A DNA stretch of 64,000 nucleotides, from assembly GCF_031202265.1 (NCBI RefSeq), contig NZ_CP100604.1:3640501-3704500 (forward strand). Reading direction: 5' to 3'. Origin of the DNA: Bradyrhizobium sp. Ash2021. GTDB lineage: Bacteria > Pseudomonadota > Alphaproteobacteria > Rhizobiales > Xanthobacteraceae. Below are positions 9,989 through 19,028 of the stretch, piece after piece. How positions within the stretch are numbered: the first letter of the stretch is position 1; each line of letters starts with the position of its first letter. Made by a program: the position numbers and the translations under genes. The notes under the pieces were generated by a model. That model was not told the DNA's origin. It searched no databases and saw nothing but the letters and a program-made list of their open reading frames with translations.

Positions 9989-10032
9989 TGGAGCGGCGAA
10001 GGGATTTGAACCCTCACCCCAACCTTGGCAAT
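9989..10032 (-). other. 3' half of tRNA-Gly(GCC): probable attachment-site remnant
   Basis: On the minus strand the sequence reads TTGCCAAGG (anticodon loop with GCC), then AGGGTTCAAATCCCT (T arm), then CGCCGCTCCA with CCA. The D arm and 5' acceptor strand are missing, so it is not a functional tRNA. A 3' half from the anticodon loop to CCA is exactly what integrases leave as an att site. Confidence 0.7.
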
Positions 10033-10039
10033 GAGGAGA

Positions 10040-10087
10040 TGGCGCACCCGCCACGATTCGAACGTGCGGCCTCCACCTTCGGAGGGC
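10040..10087 (-). other. 3' half of tRNA-Arg(CCG): probable attachment-site remnant
   Basis: On the minus strand CCCTCCGAAGG (anticodon loop with CCG) is followed by GCACGTTCGAATCGTGG (T arm, one mismatched pair) and CGGGTGCGCCA with CCA. The anticodon stem is poorly paired and no 5' half is found, so it is a remnant. It lies eight bases upstream of the tRNA-Gly remnant. Confidence 0.65.
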
Positions 10088-10171
10088 ATCGCTCACGCAA
10101 CCCGCTTTCCTGACTCCGCTATTGGATTTCGCGCAATTCGGCCATTCCGCTTGGCTGGTAAAGCCATCGCG

Positions 10172-10195
10172 AAAAAAAGGGCTGGCGGAAGCCCG
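10172..10195 (-). terminator. Terminator of the DoxX-like gene
   Basis: On the minus strand a GGGCT/AGCCC stem with a six-base loop is followed by seven T, about 20 bases downstream of the stop codon. Confidence 0.8.
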
Positions 10196-10213
10196 ATGGC
10201 CCAGTGGCGTCAG

Positions 10214-10573
10214 TCACGCCGAGCTGGGGAGCCGCTTCCGCCAGTCGATCCAGCCGACGACTATTGATAGTGTCGCCACGATAAGCGGCGGCACCCCGTG
10301 CGCGTATTCGCCGTGGAGGGTGACGGTCGCGAGCGCCGCCAACATCACGGTGTAGCCGAGCGCCGAGCCCCACAGCCGCGTCCGTGCCTGCGCCAGCAGT
10401 ACGGCGGTCGTGAGTTCCAGCGATCCGGTCACGAAATGGAACCAGTGCGGGTATCCCCACCGCAGATATTCCTCGTAGATAGACCCGGGGGCGAAGATGT
10501 TGCTGAGCGATCCCACGACGAAGAAAGCTGCAAGCGCCAAGGCCGAGACCTGGCGCCAGGAAATCTTTGACAT
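10214..10573 (-). CDS. DoxX family membrane protein
   Basis: Integral membrane protein of 119 residues with four predicted helices, resembling the DoxX/DoxD-like family. Helix 1 is about residues 7-27 (ALALAAFFVVGSLSNIF). The second helix follows WGYPHWFHFVTGSLEL, and the last ends IVVGWIDWRKR. Family members are often linked to redox or thiol stress responses, but function here is unknown. The start at 10573 has GGA eight bases upstream; an in-frame extension of 27 codons lacks similarity. It lies downstream of the NmrA-like gene on the same strand, 150 bases apart, and both may answer to the divergent HxlR regulator. Confidence 0.8.
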   Translation of the reverse strand: MSKISWRQVSALALAAFFVVGSLSNIFAPGSIYEEYLRWGYPHWFHFVTGSLELTTAVLLAQARTRLWGSALGYTVMLAALATVTLHGEYAHGVPPLIVATLSIVVGWIDWRKRLPSSA

Positions 10574-10722
10574 TTGTCTATCCTTTTCTGATGAGGGCGC
10601 CGCGGAGGACCTGTGTGTGTGTGGCGGCGCCAAGAGACGGCGGCCGCGACGCATTCATTCCGAAGGAGATGCGAATTTCCGGAGCAGGTCCGAAAGTCGC
10701 ATCTCATCGCTGATCCGCGGAC

Positions 10723-11595
10723 CTACGCCGTGGCGGCCTTCTGGGCCGCCGCGAAGACATCGCGGGGAAGCGTTGTGCCGGCGACATGCTCCGTGCCCGC
10801 GACGCCGAGGTCCATCCACCCCGCGTTGACCGCCTCGAACATCGCTTCAGCCGGTCCGGTTTGGCCCTTCGGGATGCCGAACTGCTCGAACGCTGCCGGC
10901 CACTCGGCCCGCGGGACAGCGAAGGCCTTGACTTCGCGCCGCATGACATCGCCCAGTTGCGCTGCGACTTCATCCGCGCTGACCATCGAACCAAGTTCGA
11001 TGACGCGATGCCCCGACCACGCTGGCCCGGTCAGCAGCATCGCCACCTCGGCACCGATGTCGTTCGTCGCGACCATCGTCGATTTCCGGCTGGTCGGATT
11101 GTAGTAAACTGGGAGCGTGCCGCCCTGGGCGACGTGTAGGCCGTAAAGGAAGTTCTCGAAGAATCCGCCGGCGCGCACGACAGCGACCGGCGACGCCAAG
11201 TCGCGAAAGCCTTGCTCCAGCAGCGACAGGGCGGTGATCATTCCCAGCCCGCTGGTCCGGTTCGCCCCCATCGACGAGAGCGCGACCACACGCGGCGGCG
11301 CGGCCTTGGTCAGCACCTCGACATAGTTCGCGATGACGCCGTTGGCTTCCTTGAAATCCGGCGAGGGGGCCCAGACGGCCGGCAGCATGACGAAGGCGCC
11401 GTCTACGCCGTCGAGCGCCCGCTCGATCGCTGCCGTGTCGTTCCAGTCCCCGTCCACCAGTTCCACGCCCTGATCCGCCCAGCTTGCCGCCTTCGCGCGG
11501 TCGCGAACCAGCGCGCGTACCTTCTTACCTTGCGCCAACAGATGTCTGGCCGTTGCGCCGCCGACTTTTCCTGTAACTCCAGTGACTAGAAACAT
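10723..11595 (-). CDS. NmrA-like NAD(P)-dependent oxidoreductase
   Basis: Rossmann-fold protein of 290 residues, starting MFLVTGVTGKVGGATARHL with the glycine-rich nucleotide motif at residues 5-12, then ALVRDRAKAASW and GDWNDTAAIERAL. It resembles the NmrA/quinone-reductase (QorB, azoreductase-like) branch of atypical SDRs, which reduce quinones or sense NADP(H). The start at 11595 has GGGAGA six bases upstream; the longer open frame has no similarity. It is transcribed divergently from an HxlR regulator with a perfect palindrome between them, an arrangement typical of HxlR-controlled quinone or electrophile detoxification. Confidence 0.8.
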   Translation of the reverse strand: MFLVTGVTGKVGGATARHLLAQGKKVRALVRDRAKAASWADQGVELVDGDWNDTAAIERALDGVDGAFVMLPAVWAPSPDFKEANGVIANYVEVLTKAAPPRVVALSSMGANRTSGLGMITALSLLEQGFRDLASPVAVVRAGGFFENFLYGLHVAQGGTLPVYYNPTSRKSTMVATNDIGAEVAMLLTGPAWSGHRVIELGSMVSADEVAAQLGDVMRREVKAFAVPRAEWPAAFEQFGIPKGQTGPAEAMFEAVNAGWMDLGVAGTEHVAGTTLPRDVFAAAQKAATA

Positions 11596-11634
11596 GCGTA
11601 TTCTCCCGGTGCTGAATGGTCTATATTCTAGGGT

Positions 11635-11653
11635 AGGTCTCACATAGAGACCT
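11635..11653. promoter_or_regulatory. Probable HxlR operator
   Basis: Perfect inverted repeat AGGTCTC-ACATA-GAGACCT centred between the divergent NmrA-like and hxlR genes. It is 40 bases from the first start codon and 59 from the second, a position suited to controlling both. Confidence 0.7.
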
Positions 11654-11711
11654 TTGACCTGCACCGTAAGGAGGCAGTTTTTTGTAACCAGGAGAGAAAA
11701 AGGGGACCCGC

Positions 11712-12134
11712 ATGAGCGACGCATTGAGCGCGATCGAGCGATTCAGCCGATATCAATCGGACGACGCACAGTCAGTGGAACCCGTACATTGCCCGGTGCG
11801 AGACGTGCTCGACCGCATTGGCGACAAATGGAGCATGCTCATGATCGTGAATCTCGCGATGCGACCGCAGCGCTTCAGCGAGCTTCACCGAGCCATCCGC
11901 GACATCTCCAAGCGCATGCTCACCCAGACGCTGCGCGACCTGGAGCGCGACGGACTTATCACCCGCCATGTCTTTCCGACCAAGCCGCCGAGCGTTGAAT
12001 ATTGCCTTTCCCCGCTAGGCCAATCCCTGCTGGACCCGATGGCGAGCCTCATCGATTGGGCCGACCGTCGTTATTCCGATATCCATGCCGCTCGCGTCCG
12101 ATTTGACGGAGCACCCTGTGATGTGCCGCGCTAG
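11712..12134 (+). CDS. HxlR family transcriptional regulator
   Basis: Winged helix-turn-helix regulator of 140 residues. The HxlR domain spans about residues 27-115, with the hallmark [19 protein letters not shown]. This places the single conserved cysteine near residue 27, where redox- or electrophile-sensing members react. It is followed by [30 protein letters not shown]. The ribosome site AGGGGA lies seven bases before the ATG. It probably represses or activates the divergent NmrA-like gene through the palindrome at 11635-11653. Its stop codon abuts an IS630-like remnant on the opposite strand. Confidence 0.85.
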   Translation: MSDALSAIERFSRYQSDDAQSVEPVHCPVRDVLDRIGDKWSMLMIVNLAMRPQRFSELHRAIRDISKRMLTQTLRDLERDGLITRHVFPTKPPSVEYCLSPLGQSLLDPMASLIDWADRRYSDIHAARVRFDGAPCDVPR

Positions 12135-12290
12135 TGATTTGAAACAGAAATTCGCATCACCGCATGTGTGAGGTCTGGCGGCGTGCTTCGGATCGAGAAG
12201 CGCTCGATGCTGGCCAGCATGTTGAACGCCGGTTTGAACGGCTCGGGTGCCGCGTTATGCTGGTCGATGAAACTGCCGATGTCTGACTTG
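12131..12290 (-). pseudogene. Transposase 3' remnant, IS630-like
   Basis: The minus-strand frame ending at the TAG of 12131 contains FIDQHNAAPEPFKPAF followed by MLASIERFSIR. This resembles the C-terminus of IS630-type transposases, where a F-x-x-x-N-A-x-P-x-P-F segment precedes the end. No upstream catalytic region is found, so it is a small scar. Confidence 0.4.
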
Positions 12291-12303
12291 ATCCCGCCCC
12301 AAC

Positions 12304-12333
12304 AAAAAAGGCCGCCGAAACCGGCGGCCTTTC
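12304..12333 (-). terminator. Terminator of the oxalate operon
   Basis: Strong hairpin with arms GGCCGCC/GGCGGCC, followed by six T on the minus strand and three T on the plus strand. It lies 22 bases after the formyl-CoA transferase stop. Confidence 0.9.
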
Positions 12334-12354
12334 GTGTTGTTCGGAGGGCGTTGC

Positions 12355-13632
12355 TTATTCAGCCGCCTGCTTCCGCGGCGGATCGAGGGCGCCGGAATTG
12401 TGGATCTCGGCGACCTGATGGTCGGTGAAGCCGAGCACCTGGCGCAGGATTTCGTCGGTGTGCTCGCCGAGCAGCGGCGAACGGGTCACCTCGCTCGGGC
12501 TGTCCGACATCTTGATCGGATTGCCGACCGAAAAGTACTTGCCGCGGGTCGGATGATCGACCTCGACCACGGTGCCGGTGGCTCGCAGCGACTGGTCCTC
12601 GATGATCTCCTTCATCGACAGGATCGGCCCGCAGGGGATGTCGTCCTTGTTGAGGATATCCATCGCCTCGAATTTGGTCTTCGTCATCGTCCACTGTTCG
12701 ATCCGCGCGAAGATTTCGTTCAATCGCGACAGCCGGGCCGGCGGCTTGGCGTAATCCGGATGGGTCTTCCAGCCGGGTTCGCCGATCACGTCGCAGATCT
12801 TCTCCCAGACCGGCGCTTGCGTGATGAAATAGATGTAGGCGTTGGGATCGGTCTCCCAGCCCTTGCACTTGAGGATGCGGCCGGGCTGACCGCCGCCGGA
12901 ATCGTTGCCGGCGCGCGGCACCGCGTCGCCGAACGGAATGCCTTCGCCGAACTGGCTGTATTCCTTCAGCGGACCATGGGCGAGGCGCTGCTGGTCGCGC
13001 AACTTGACGCGGGCAAGGTTCAAGACCCCGTCCTGCATCGCGGCGGTGACCTTCTGGCCGCGGCCGGTGACGGTGCGCTGATAGAGCGCGGTGACGATGC
13101 CGAGCGCCAGATGCAGGCCGGTGCCGCTGTCGCCGATCTGCGCGCCGGTGACGAGCGGCAGCCCGTCGCGGAAGCCGGTGGTGGAGGCGGCGCCGCCGGT
13201 GCACTGCGCGACGTTCTCGTAGACCTTGCAGTCTTCATACGGGCCGGGGCCAAAACCCTTGATCGAGGCCACGATCATCTTCGGGTTGATGCTCTGGATC
13301 TTCTCCCAGGGGAAACCCATGCGGTCGAGCACGCCGGGGCCGAAATTCTCCACCAGCACGTCGCAGCTCTTGATCAGGGCGGTGAGGACTTCCTTGCCCT
13401 TCGGGTTCTTGGTGTCGAGGGTGATCGAGCGCTTGTTGTGGTTGAGCATGGTGAAATACAGGCTGTCGACATTGGGAATGTCCTGCAGCTGGCCGCGCGT
13501 GATGTCGCCGACGCCGGGGCGCTCGACCTTGATCACGTCGGCGCCGAACCAGGCCAGCAATTGCGTGCAGGTCGGTCCCGACTGGACGTGGGTGAAATCG
13601 AGAATGCGAACGCCCTCGAGCGCCTTTGTCAT
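12355..13632 (-). CDS. frc: Formyl-CoA:oxalate CoA-transferase
   Basis: Class III CoA-transferase of 425 residues, the length of characterised Frc. It transfers CoA from formyl-CoA to oxalate, giving oxalyl-CoA and formate. The catalytic aspartate is Asp168 in QIGDSGTG, and Gln17 in DFTHVQSGP corresponds to a substrate-loop residue of the Oxalobacter enzyme. The glycine-rich flexible loop appears as NDSGGGQPG near 258-266. The start at 13632 has GGAG nine bases upstream. It follows oxc by 61 bases on the same strand and ends at a strong terminator, so gntR-oxc-frc is probably one operon. It would recycle CoA between formyl-CoA from Oxc and incoming oxalate. Confidence 0.93.
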   Translation of the reverse strand: MTKALEGVRILDFTHVQSGPTCTQLLAWFGADVIKVERPGVGDITRGQLQDIPNVDSLYFTMLNHNKRSITLDTKNPKGKEVLTALIKSCDVLVENFGPGVLDRMGFPWEKIQSINPKMIVASIKGFGPGPYEDCKVYENVAQCTGGAASTTGFRDGLPLVTGAQIGDSGTGLHLALGIVTALYQRTVTGRGQKVTAAMQDGVLNLARVKLRDQQRLAHGPLKEYSQFGEGIPFGDAVPRAGNDSGGGQPGRILKCKGWETDPNAYIYFITQAPVWEKICDVIGEPGWKTHPDYAKPPARLSRLNEIFARIEQWTMTKTKFEAMDILNKDDIPCGPILSMKEIIEDQSLRATGTVVEVDHPTRGKYFSVGNPIKMSDSPSEVTRSPLLGEHTDEILRQVLGFTDHQVAEIHNSGALDPPRKQAAE

Positions 13633-13693
13633 CGTCTTTGCTCCGTACTCTCGCCCACGCATCCGCAGGGCGTATTGGGGGTTGAAGGTCTGT

Positions 13694-15427
13694 TCACTTC
13701 TTCTTCAAGATGCTTTGCGGATTGAGGTTGCCGATGCGGCCGCTTTCGGAGCCGGCGGCGGGATCGATCACCGCGTTGATCAGGGTCGGCTTGCCGGAAT
13801 CCATCGCCTCGTTGACGGCGCGCTTCAGTTCATCCGGCGAGGTCACATTGACGCCGACGCCGCCGAACGCTTCCATCATCCTGTCGTAGCGCGAGCCCTT
13901 GACGAACACGGTGGGCGCGGGGTCGGCGCCGGCCGAATTGACGTCGGTGCCGCGGTAGATGCCGTCATTGTTGAAGATCACGATGCAGACCGGCAGCTTG
14001 TAGCGGCAGATCGTCTCGACCTCCATGCCGGAGAAGCCGAACGCCGAGTCGCCTTCGACCGCGAGCACCGGCTTGCCGGTCTCGATGGCGGCCGCGATGG
14101 CATAGCCCATGCCGATGCCCATCACGCCCCAGGTGCCGACGTCGAGCCGCTTGCGCGGCTGGTACATGTCGATGACGCCGCGGGCGAGGTCGAGCGTGTT
14201 GGCGCCCTCGTTGACGAGGATGGCGTCCGGCCGTTCCTTGATGATGGTCCGGAGCACGCCGAGCGCGCCGTGGTAGTCCATCGGCGAGTTGTTGTTCATC
14301 AGCCGCGGCGCCATCTTGGCGACGTTCTCTTCGCGCTTTTTGGCGACCGCGCCGGTCCAGTCGGACGGCGCCGCCGCCCAGTTGGCGCCCATGCCCTCGA
14401 GCAGCGCCGTGACGCAGGAGCCGATGTCGCCGACCACGGGGGCGACGATCTCGACATTGGAGTCCATCTCCTTCGGCTCGATGTCGATCTGGATGAACTT
14501 CTTCGGCTGATCGCCCCAGGTCTTGCCCTTGCCGTGCGACAACAGCCAGTTGAGGCGCGCGCCGATCAGCATCACGACGTCGGAGTCCTTCAGCACCGTC
14601 GAGCGCGCCGCGCCGGCGCATTGCGGATGGGTGTCGGACAACAATCCCTTGGCCATGCTCATGGGGAGGAACGGAATGCCGCTCTTCTCGACCAGGCTCT
14701 TGATCGCGTCGTCGGCCTGGGCGTAGGCCGCGCCCTTGCCGAGGATGATCAGCGGGCGTTTTGCGTTCCTGAGGACGTCGAGCGCGCGCTTGACCGCCGA
14801 GGGCGCGGGTATCTGCGCCGGCGCGGCGTCGATCACCTTGACCAGCGACTTCTTGCCGGCCTCGGCATCCATCACCTGGCCGAACAGTTTTGCCGGCAAA
14901 TCGAGATAGACGCCGCCCGGGCGGCCCGAGACCGCGGCGCGGATCGCGCGGGCGAGGCCAATGCCGATGTCGGCGGCATGCAGCACGCGGAACGCCGCCT
15001 TGCACAGCGGCTTGGCGATCGCGAGCTGGTCCATCTCTTCATAGTCGCCCTGCTGCAGGTCGACGATCTCGCGCTCGGAGGAGCCCGAGATCAGGATCAT
15101 CGGAAAGCAGTTGGTGGTGGCGTGGGCGAGCGCGGTGAGGCCGTTCAGAAAACCCGGCGCCGAAACCGTCAGACAAACGCCGGGCTTTTTGGTCAGGAAG
15201 CCCGCGATCGACGCCGCGTTGCCGGCGTTCTGCTCATGGCGGAACGAAATGACCCGGATGCCCGCGGCCTGCGCCATGCGGCCGAAATCCGTGATCGGAA
15301 TACCCGGCACCCCGTAGATCGTGGTGAGGCCGTTGAGCTTCAGCGCATCGATCATCAGGTTAAAGCCGTCGGTCAGCTCGCGCTCGGCTTCAGTTGCATC
15401 AATGCTCTTGGCTGCGGTTACGGACAT
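13694..15427 (-). CDS. oxc: Oxalyl-CoA decarboxylase
   Basis: Thiamine-diphosphate enzyme of 577 residues that decarboxylates oxalyl-CoA to formyl-CoA and CO2 in the cytoplasm. Three domains are visible: the Pyr domain with cofactor-activating Glu65 in [11 protein letters not shown]; the central Rossmann-like domain that in Oxc binds ADP; and the PP domain with the GDSAFGFSG motif closing at IFNNDG, near residues 455-485. The length is close to Oxalobacter Oxc (568). The start at 15427 has GGGAGA seven bases upstream; the open frame upstream runs through the gntR end and is not used. Together with Frc and the MFS carriers it forms an oxalate degradation pathway, the formate being available for respiration. 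Confidence 0.94.
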   Translation of the reverse strand: MSVTAAKSIDATEAERELTDGFNLMIDALKLNGLTTIYGVPGIPITDFGRMAQAAGIRVISFRHEQNAGNAASIAGFLTKKPGVCLTVSAPGFLNGLTALAHATTNCFPMILISGSSEREIVDLQQGDYEEMDQLAIAKPLCKAAFRVLHAADIGIGLARAIRAAVSGRPGGVYLDLPAKLFGQVMDAEAGKKSLVKVIDAAPAQIPAPSAVKRALDVLRNAKRPLIILGKGAAYAQADDAIKSLVEKSGIPFLPMSMAKGLLSDTHPQCAGAARSTVLKDSDVVMLIGARLNWLLSHGKGKTWGDQPKKFIQIDIEPKEMDSNVEIVAPVVGDIGSCVTALLEGMGANWAAAPSDWTGAVAKKREENVAKMAPRLMNNNSPMDYHGALGVLRTIIKERPDAILVNEGANTLDLARGVIDMYQPRKRLDVGTWGVMGIGMGYAIAAAIETGKPVLAVEGDSAFGFSGMEVETICRYKLPVCIVIFNNDGIYRGTDVNSAGADPAPTVFVKGSRYDRMMEAFGGVGVNVTSPDELKRAVNEAMDSGKPTLINAVIDPAAGSESGRIGNLNPQSILKKK

Positions 15428-15503
15428 TCCACTTTCTCCCTGGTCATTTCTCGGCGTGGACGAGTGCGTCGTCTTCTGTGTGAAGTTGGTCGCTTGCGTA
15501 AAC

Positions 15504-15539
15504 TTAAGTAAACAGCTCTTGTTAAGTAAACAGCTCTTG
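15504..15539. repeat. 18-bp tandem duplication carrying the gntR stop codon
   Basis: TTAAGTAAACAGCTCTTG occurs twice head to tail. On the minus strand each unit encodes QELFT plus TAA, so the last five sense codons and the stop of gntR are duplicated in frame. Confidence 0.9.
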
Positions 15540-16253
15540 GCCGTGCGCCTCGACGTAGGCGGCGAGCCCCAGCGTGTGATCGCGGGCACGCTTCTCGGCA
15601 AGCTCGGTGTCGCGCGCTTCGAGCGCTTCGATGATACCCATATGTTCGGGCAGCGAGGTCGCGGTGCGATCCTTCCGCCCGATCGTCAGCTGCCGATAGC
15701 CACGCACATGCAGCAGGATGTCGTTGGTCATGTCGACCAGCACCGGTGATTCCGAAAGCGAGATCAGCGCCTGATGGAAGGCGATATTGGCCTTGGAATA
15801 TTCCTCGATATGGTCCTGGGGCAGACGGTCTTTGTTGAAATCCTTGAAGAAGTCGCGCAGCGCCGTGATGTCCTTCTTGCGCGCCGTGGTCGTGATAAGC
15901 CGTGCCGCCATGCTCTCCAGCGCCGCCCAGGCGCGGATCATGTCGACAATCTCGGTCTTGGTCCGGCGAACCACGACGATGCCGCGGCGCGGCACGGTTT
16001 TGACGAAGCCGTCCTGCTCCAGCATCGCGATCGCTTCGCGTATCGGCGTGCGGCTGACGCCGAGGCGCTCGGACAGCGCGCGCTCATCGAGCATCACCTG
16101 CTCGGGCGTCGCATAGATATCCATCTTGAGAATGGCTTCCTTCAAGGCCTCATAGGCCTTGTTCTTGAAGCTCGTCTCAGGCGCAATCCGAACGATCGCG
16201 ATATCTGCCTCAGCCATAGCAGGCAACGCCTTGGGTTGTTTACGTGCGGGCAC
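15522..16253 (-). CDS. GntR family regulator (FadR subfamily) of the oxalate locus
   Basis: Transcriptional regulator of 243 residues. The winged helix-turn-helix spans about residues 28-100 with [25 protein letters not shown]. The C-terminal FCD ligand domain (about 108-235) carries the metal/ligand histidine segments NIAFHQAL and EHMGIIEAL. The start is a GTG with GGAG eight bases upstream. It lies 94 bases upstream of oxc on the same strand and divergent from the acyl-CoA ligase gene. Two identical 17-bp palindromes between the divergent starts, and variants at the CBS, MFS and 45-residue genes, probably bind this protein. The ligand is likely oxalyl-CoA, oxalate or formate, by inference only. 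Its 3' end is tandemly duplicated. Confidence 0.88.
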   Translation of the reverse strand: MPARKQPKALPAMAEADIAIVRIAPETSFKNKAYEALKEAILKMDIYATPEQVMLDERALSERLGVSRTPIREAIAMLEQDGFVKTVPRRGIVVVRRTKTEIVDMIRAWAALESMAARLITTTARKKDITALRDFFKDFNKDRLPQDHIEEYSKANIAFHQALISLSESPVLVDMTNDILLHVRGYRQLTIGRKDRTATSLPEHMGIIEALEARDTELAEKRARDHTLGLAAYVEAHGQELFT

Positions 16254-16309
16254 GATTCGTCTCCATCCATTGGGAGACGTCTTGTAGCAGAAGAATACCG
16301 CAAGATTTT

Positions 16310-16326
16310 TGGCATACCAAATGCCA
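16310..16326. promoter_or_regulatory. GntR-type operator, site 4
   Basis: TGGCATACCAAATGCCA has perfect 6-bp arms and a 5-base centre, 57 bases upstream of the gntR start. It is identical to site 5, 81 bases away. Confidence 0.8.
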
Positions 16327-16390
16327 GATTGTCAAGTTGCCCGTGTTTTCAGCGTTTCCACAGGTTCGTCGGTCTTGACAATCTCTTCGC

Positions 16391-16407
16391 TGGCATACCA
16401 AATGCCA
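16391..16407. promoter_or_regulatory. GntR-type operator, site 5
   Basis: Second exact copy of TGGCATACCAAATGCCA, 26 bases upstream of the acyl-CoA ligase start. The close position suggests repression of that promoter. Confidence 0.8.
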
Positions 16408-16432
16408 TCAAATTAGCCCCAGGAGGAAGCCA

Positions 16433-18607
16433 ATGTCAAATTCTGCAGATGCGGCCCGCAAGATCGTCGAACCTGTGGCGCCGATGCCAAAACATGCCGT
16501 CCGCAAAGTGCTCGATGCGGTCAAGGCGGATAAACGCACCAGCCTGACGGCGCCGGAAGGCAAACTGGTGTGCGATGCCTACGGCATCCCGGTCCCGAAA
16601 GAGGGCGTGGCCAAATCTGCCAGCGAAGCCGCGAAGCTCGCGGCCGACATCGGCTTCCCGGTAGTGATGAAGATCGTCTCGCCGGACATCCTGCACAAGA
16701 CCGAAGCCGGCGGCGTGGTGGTCGGCGTCAAGACCGCGGCCGATGCCGAAAAGAGTTATGAGACCATTCTGGCGAATGCCAGGAAGTATAAAGCCGATGC
16801 CAAGATCGAGGGCATCCAGGTCCAGCAGATGCTGGCCGGCGGCACCGAGGTCATCGTCGGCTCGATCACCGACGGCTCGTTCGGCAAGCTCGTCGCCTTC
16901 GGCCTCGGCGGCGTGCTGGTCGAGGTGCTGAAGGACATCACTTTCCGCCTCGCGCCCGCGACCAGGGATGACGCGCTGTCAATGCTCGACGGCATCCAGG
17001 CCCATGACATGCTCAAGGGCGTGCGCGGCGGCGATCCGGTCAGCCGCGAGGCGCTGGCCGACGTCATCGTCAAGGTGTCGCAGTTCGTCAGCGACTTCCC
17101 CGAAATCGTCGAACTCGATCTCAACCCGGTATTCGCCACCAAGAAGGATGCGATCGCCGCCGACGTCCGCATCGTCGTCGACTTCGACTACAAGCCCCGT
17201 CCGGCGCCGCGCTCGAACGAGGAAATCGTCACGGCGATGAGCCGGATCATGCAGCCGAAGGCAGTCGCCGTGATCGGCGCCTCTGCCGAAGACGGCAAGA
17301 TCGGCAACTCGGTGATGAAGAACCTGATCAATGGCGGCTACAAGGGCGAGATCTATCCGATCCACCCGAAGGCATCAGAGATTCTCGGCTACAAGGCCTA
17401 CAAGAGCGTCAAGGATGTGCCCGGTGTGATCGACACCGCGGTGTTCGCTATCCCGGCAAAATTCGTCGCCGGCGCGCTGGTCGAATGCGGTGAGAAGAAG
17501 ATCCCCGGCGCGGTTCTGATTCCGTCGGGCTTTGCCGAAGCGGGCGCGCCCGAACTGCAGGCCGAGATCGTCGAAATCGGCCAGAAGTACAATGTCCGCC
17601 TGATGGGGCCGAACATCTACGGCTTCTATTATACGCCGGCCAATCTCTGCGCCACGTTCTGCACGGCCTACGACGTCAAGGGCCACGCGGCATTGTCGTC
17701 GCAGTCCGGCGGCATCGGCATGGCGATCATCGGCTTCTCGCGCTCGGCCAAGATGGGCGTATCCGCGATCGTCGGCCTCGGCAACAAGTCCGATATCGAC
17801 GAGGACGATCTGCTCGCCTTCTTCGAGCAGGATCCGAACACCAATCTGATCGCCCAGCACTGCGAAGACCTGAAGGACGGCCGCGCCTTTGCGGAAGCGG
17901 CAAAACGGGTTTCGAAGAAGAAGCCGGTGATCGTGCTCAAGGCCGGCCGCACCTCGGCCGGCGCCAAGGCAGCAAGCTCGCATACCGGCGCGCTTGCCGG
18001 TAACGACAAGATCTACGAGGACGTGTTCAAGCAGTCCGGTGTGATCCGCGCCCGCAGCTTGAGGCAGTTGCTCGAATTCGCGCGCGGCGTGCCGGTGCTG
18101 CCGACGCCGAAGGGTGAGAACATCCTGATCATCACCGGCGCGGGCGGCTCCGGCGTGCTGTTGTCCGACTCGGTGGTCGATAACGGGATGTCGCTGATGG
18201 CGATGCCGCCGGATCTCGATGCGGCGTTCCGGAAATTCATCCCGCCGTTCGGCGCCGCCGGCAATCCCGTCGACATCACCGGCGGCGAGCCGCCGATCAC
18301 CTACGTCAACACCGTCAAGCTCGGCCTGTCGGACGACCGCATCCACGCGCTGATCCTCGGTTACTGGCACACCATCGTCACGCCGCCGATGGTGTTCGCC
18401 CGCAACATGGTCGAGGTGAAGAAGGAGATGGAGGCCAAGGGCTTTGTGAAGCCGATGGTCGCCTCGCTCGCCGGCGACGTCGAGGTCGAGGAGGCCGCCG
18501 AATATCTCTACCAGAACGGCATCCCGTCCTATGCCTATTCGACCGAACTGCCGGTCGAGGTGCTGGGCGCCAAATACAAATGGGCGCGCGGCGCGGGCCT
18601 CCTGTAA
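16433..18607 (+). CDS. Acyl-CoA ligase, NDP-forming type (ATP-grasp first)
   Basis: Fused NDP-forming acyl-CoA synthetase of 724 residues. Domain order is ATP-grasp (about 35-245, with EVIVGSITDGSFG and FGLGGVLVEVLKD), CoA-binding Rossmann (about 270-365, with AVIGASAEDGKIGNSV) and two ligase-CoA flavodoxin-like domains. The phosphohistidine expected in this family is His517 in SSHTGALAG. The ribosome site AGGAGG lies six bases before the ATG. This order (beta-like part first) is the reverse of archaeal acetyl-CoA synthetase fusions but is known in bacteria. In this locus it may activate oxalate or a related acid to its CoA ester, or conserve energy from formyl- or oxalyl-CoA; the substrate is inferred from context only. 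Confidence 0.87.
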   Translation: MSNSADAARKIVEPVAPMPKHAVRKVLDAVKADKRTSLTAPEGKLVCDAYGIPVPKEGVAKSASEAAKLAADIGFPVVMKIVSPDILHKTEAGGVVVGVKTAADAEKSYETILANARKYKADAKIEGIQVQQMLAGGTEVIVGSITDGSFGKLVAFGLGGVLVEVLKDITFRLAPATRDDALSMLDGIQAHDMLKGVRGGDPVSREALADVIVKVSQFVSDFPEIVELDLNPVFATKKDAIAADVRIVVDFDYKPRPAPRSNEEIVTAMSRIMQPKAVAVIGASAEDGKIGNSVMKNLINGGYKGEIYPIHPKASEILGYKAYKSVKDVPGVIDTAVFAIPAKFVAGALVECGEKKIPGAVLIPSGFAEAGAPELQAEIVEIGQKYNVRLMGPNIYGFYYTPANLCATFCTAYDVKGHAALSSQSGGIGMAIIGFSRSAKMGVSAIVGLGNKSDIDEDDLLAFFEQDPNTNLIAQHCEDLKDGRAFAEAAKRVSKKKPVIVLKAGRTSAGAKAASSHTGALAGNDKIYEDVFKQSGVIRARSLRQLLEFARGVPVLPTPKGENILIITGAGGSGVLLSDSVVDNGMSLMAMPPDLDAAFRKFIPPFGAAGNPVDITGGEPPITYVNTVKLGLSDDRIHALILGYWHTIVTPPMVFARNMVEVKKEMEAKGFVKPMVASLAGDVEVEEAAEYLYQNGIPSYAYSTELPVEVLGAKYKWARGAGLL

Positions 18608-18630
18608 ACGATTTGAACGCGAGCCAATCG

Positions 18631-18662
18631 AAAATGCCGCCCGATCGTCGGACGGCATTTTT
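18631..18662 (+). terminator. Terminator of the acyl-CoA ligase gene
   Basis: AAAATGCCG/CGGCATTTT arms with an inner CCGA/TCGG stem, ending in a run of T, 24 bases after the stop codon. Confidence 0.88.
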
Positions 18663-18779
18663 GCTGTCGGCCGGGATTGCAACGTTAGCGGTGGCGATAC
18701 GGGCTCCGTTCGAACGATCCTGGCGGTGTGAAAACGCCAACGGCGACGAGAACATCCGAAATCGATTCGGAAGTCACCG

Positions 18780-18912
18780 GTTCGGGGGCAAACCGACGCT
18801 CTTGCCGCCAGCCGGACTATCAGCGCTGTCCGCAGTTTGGTCGCTGTCGGGGGAAAAGCGGACGTCGTCCGAAAGGTCCGATTCGGTAGCGATTGACCCA
18901 ACGCGGACATGA
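18780..18912. repeat. Dispersed intergenic repeat, copy A (divergent)
   Basis: This stretch shares the GCGGAC/GTCCG-rich modules of the other copies (AAAGCGGACGTCGTCCG near 18855, GCGGACATGACAG near 18903), but the TTGGCACTTTT core is lost. Reading frames through it, on both strands, are repeat-derived and not genes. Confidence 0.5.
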
Positions 18913-19028
18913 CAGAATTTCCGGGAAGTATCTCCCGGCGTCGGCTCCATGGGAACCAACTTTAGACGAGAGCGTTCCGGCGTTTACTGGGGGTGCGTAC
19001 ACAGCCAAATCAAATCAGGAGTCGCACT

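Noticed and set aside
9989..10087. A functional tRNA gene
   Set aside because: Both tRNA-like sequences lack the 5' half and D arm, and the anticodon stem of the Arg-like one does not pair.
12334..13725. Long plus-strand reading frame opposite frc
   Set aside because: It is a shadow caused by high GC in the third codon position; the minus strand encodes a clear CoA-transferase.
17375..18910. Long minus-strand frame through the acyl-CoA ligase 3' part and the repeat
   Set aside because: It reads through a coding region and a dispersed repeat and has no recognisable domain.
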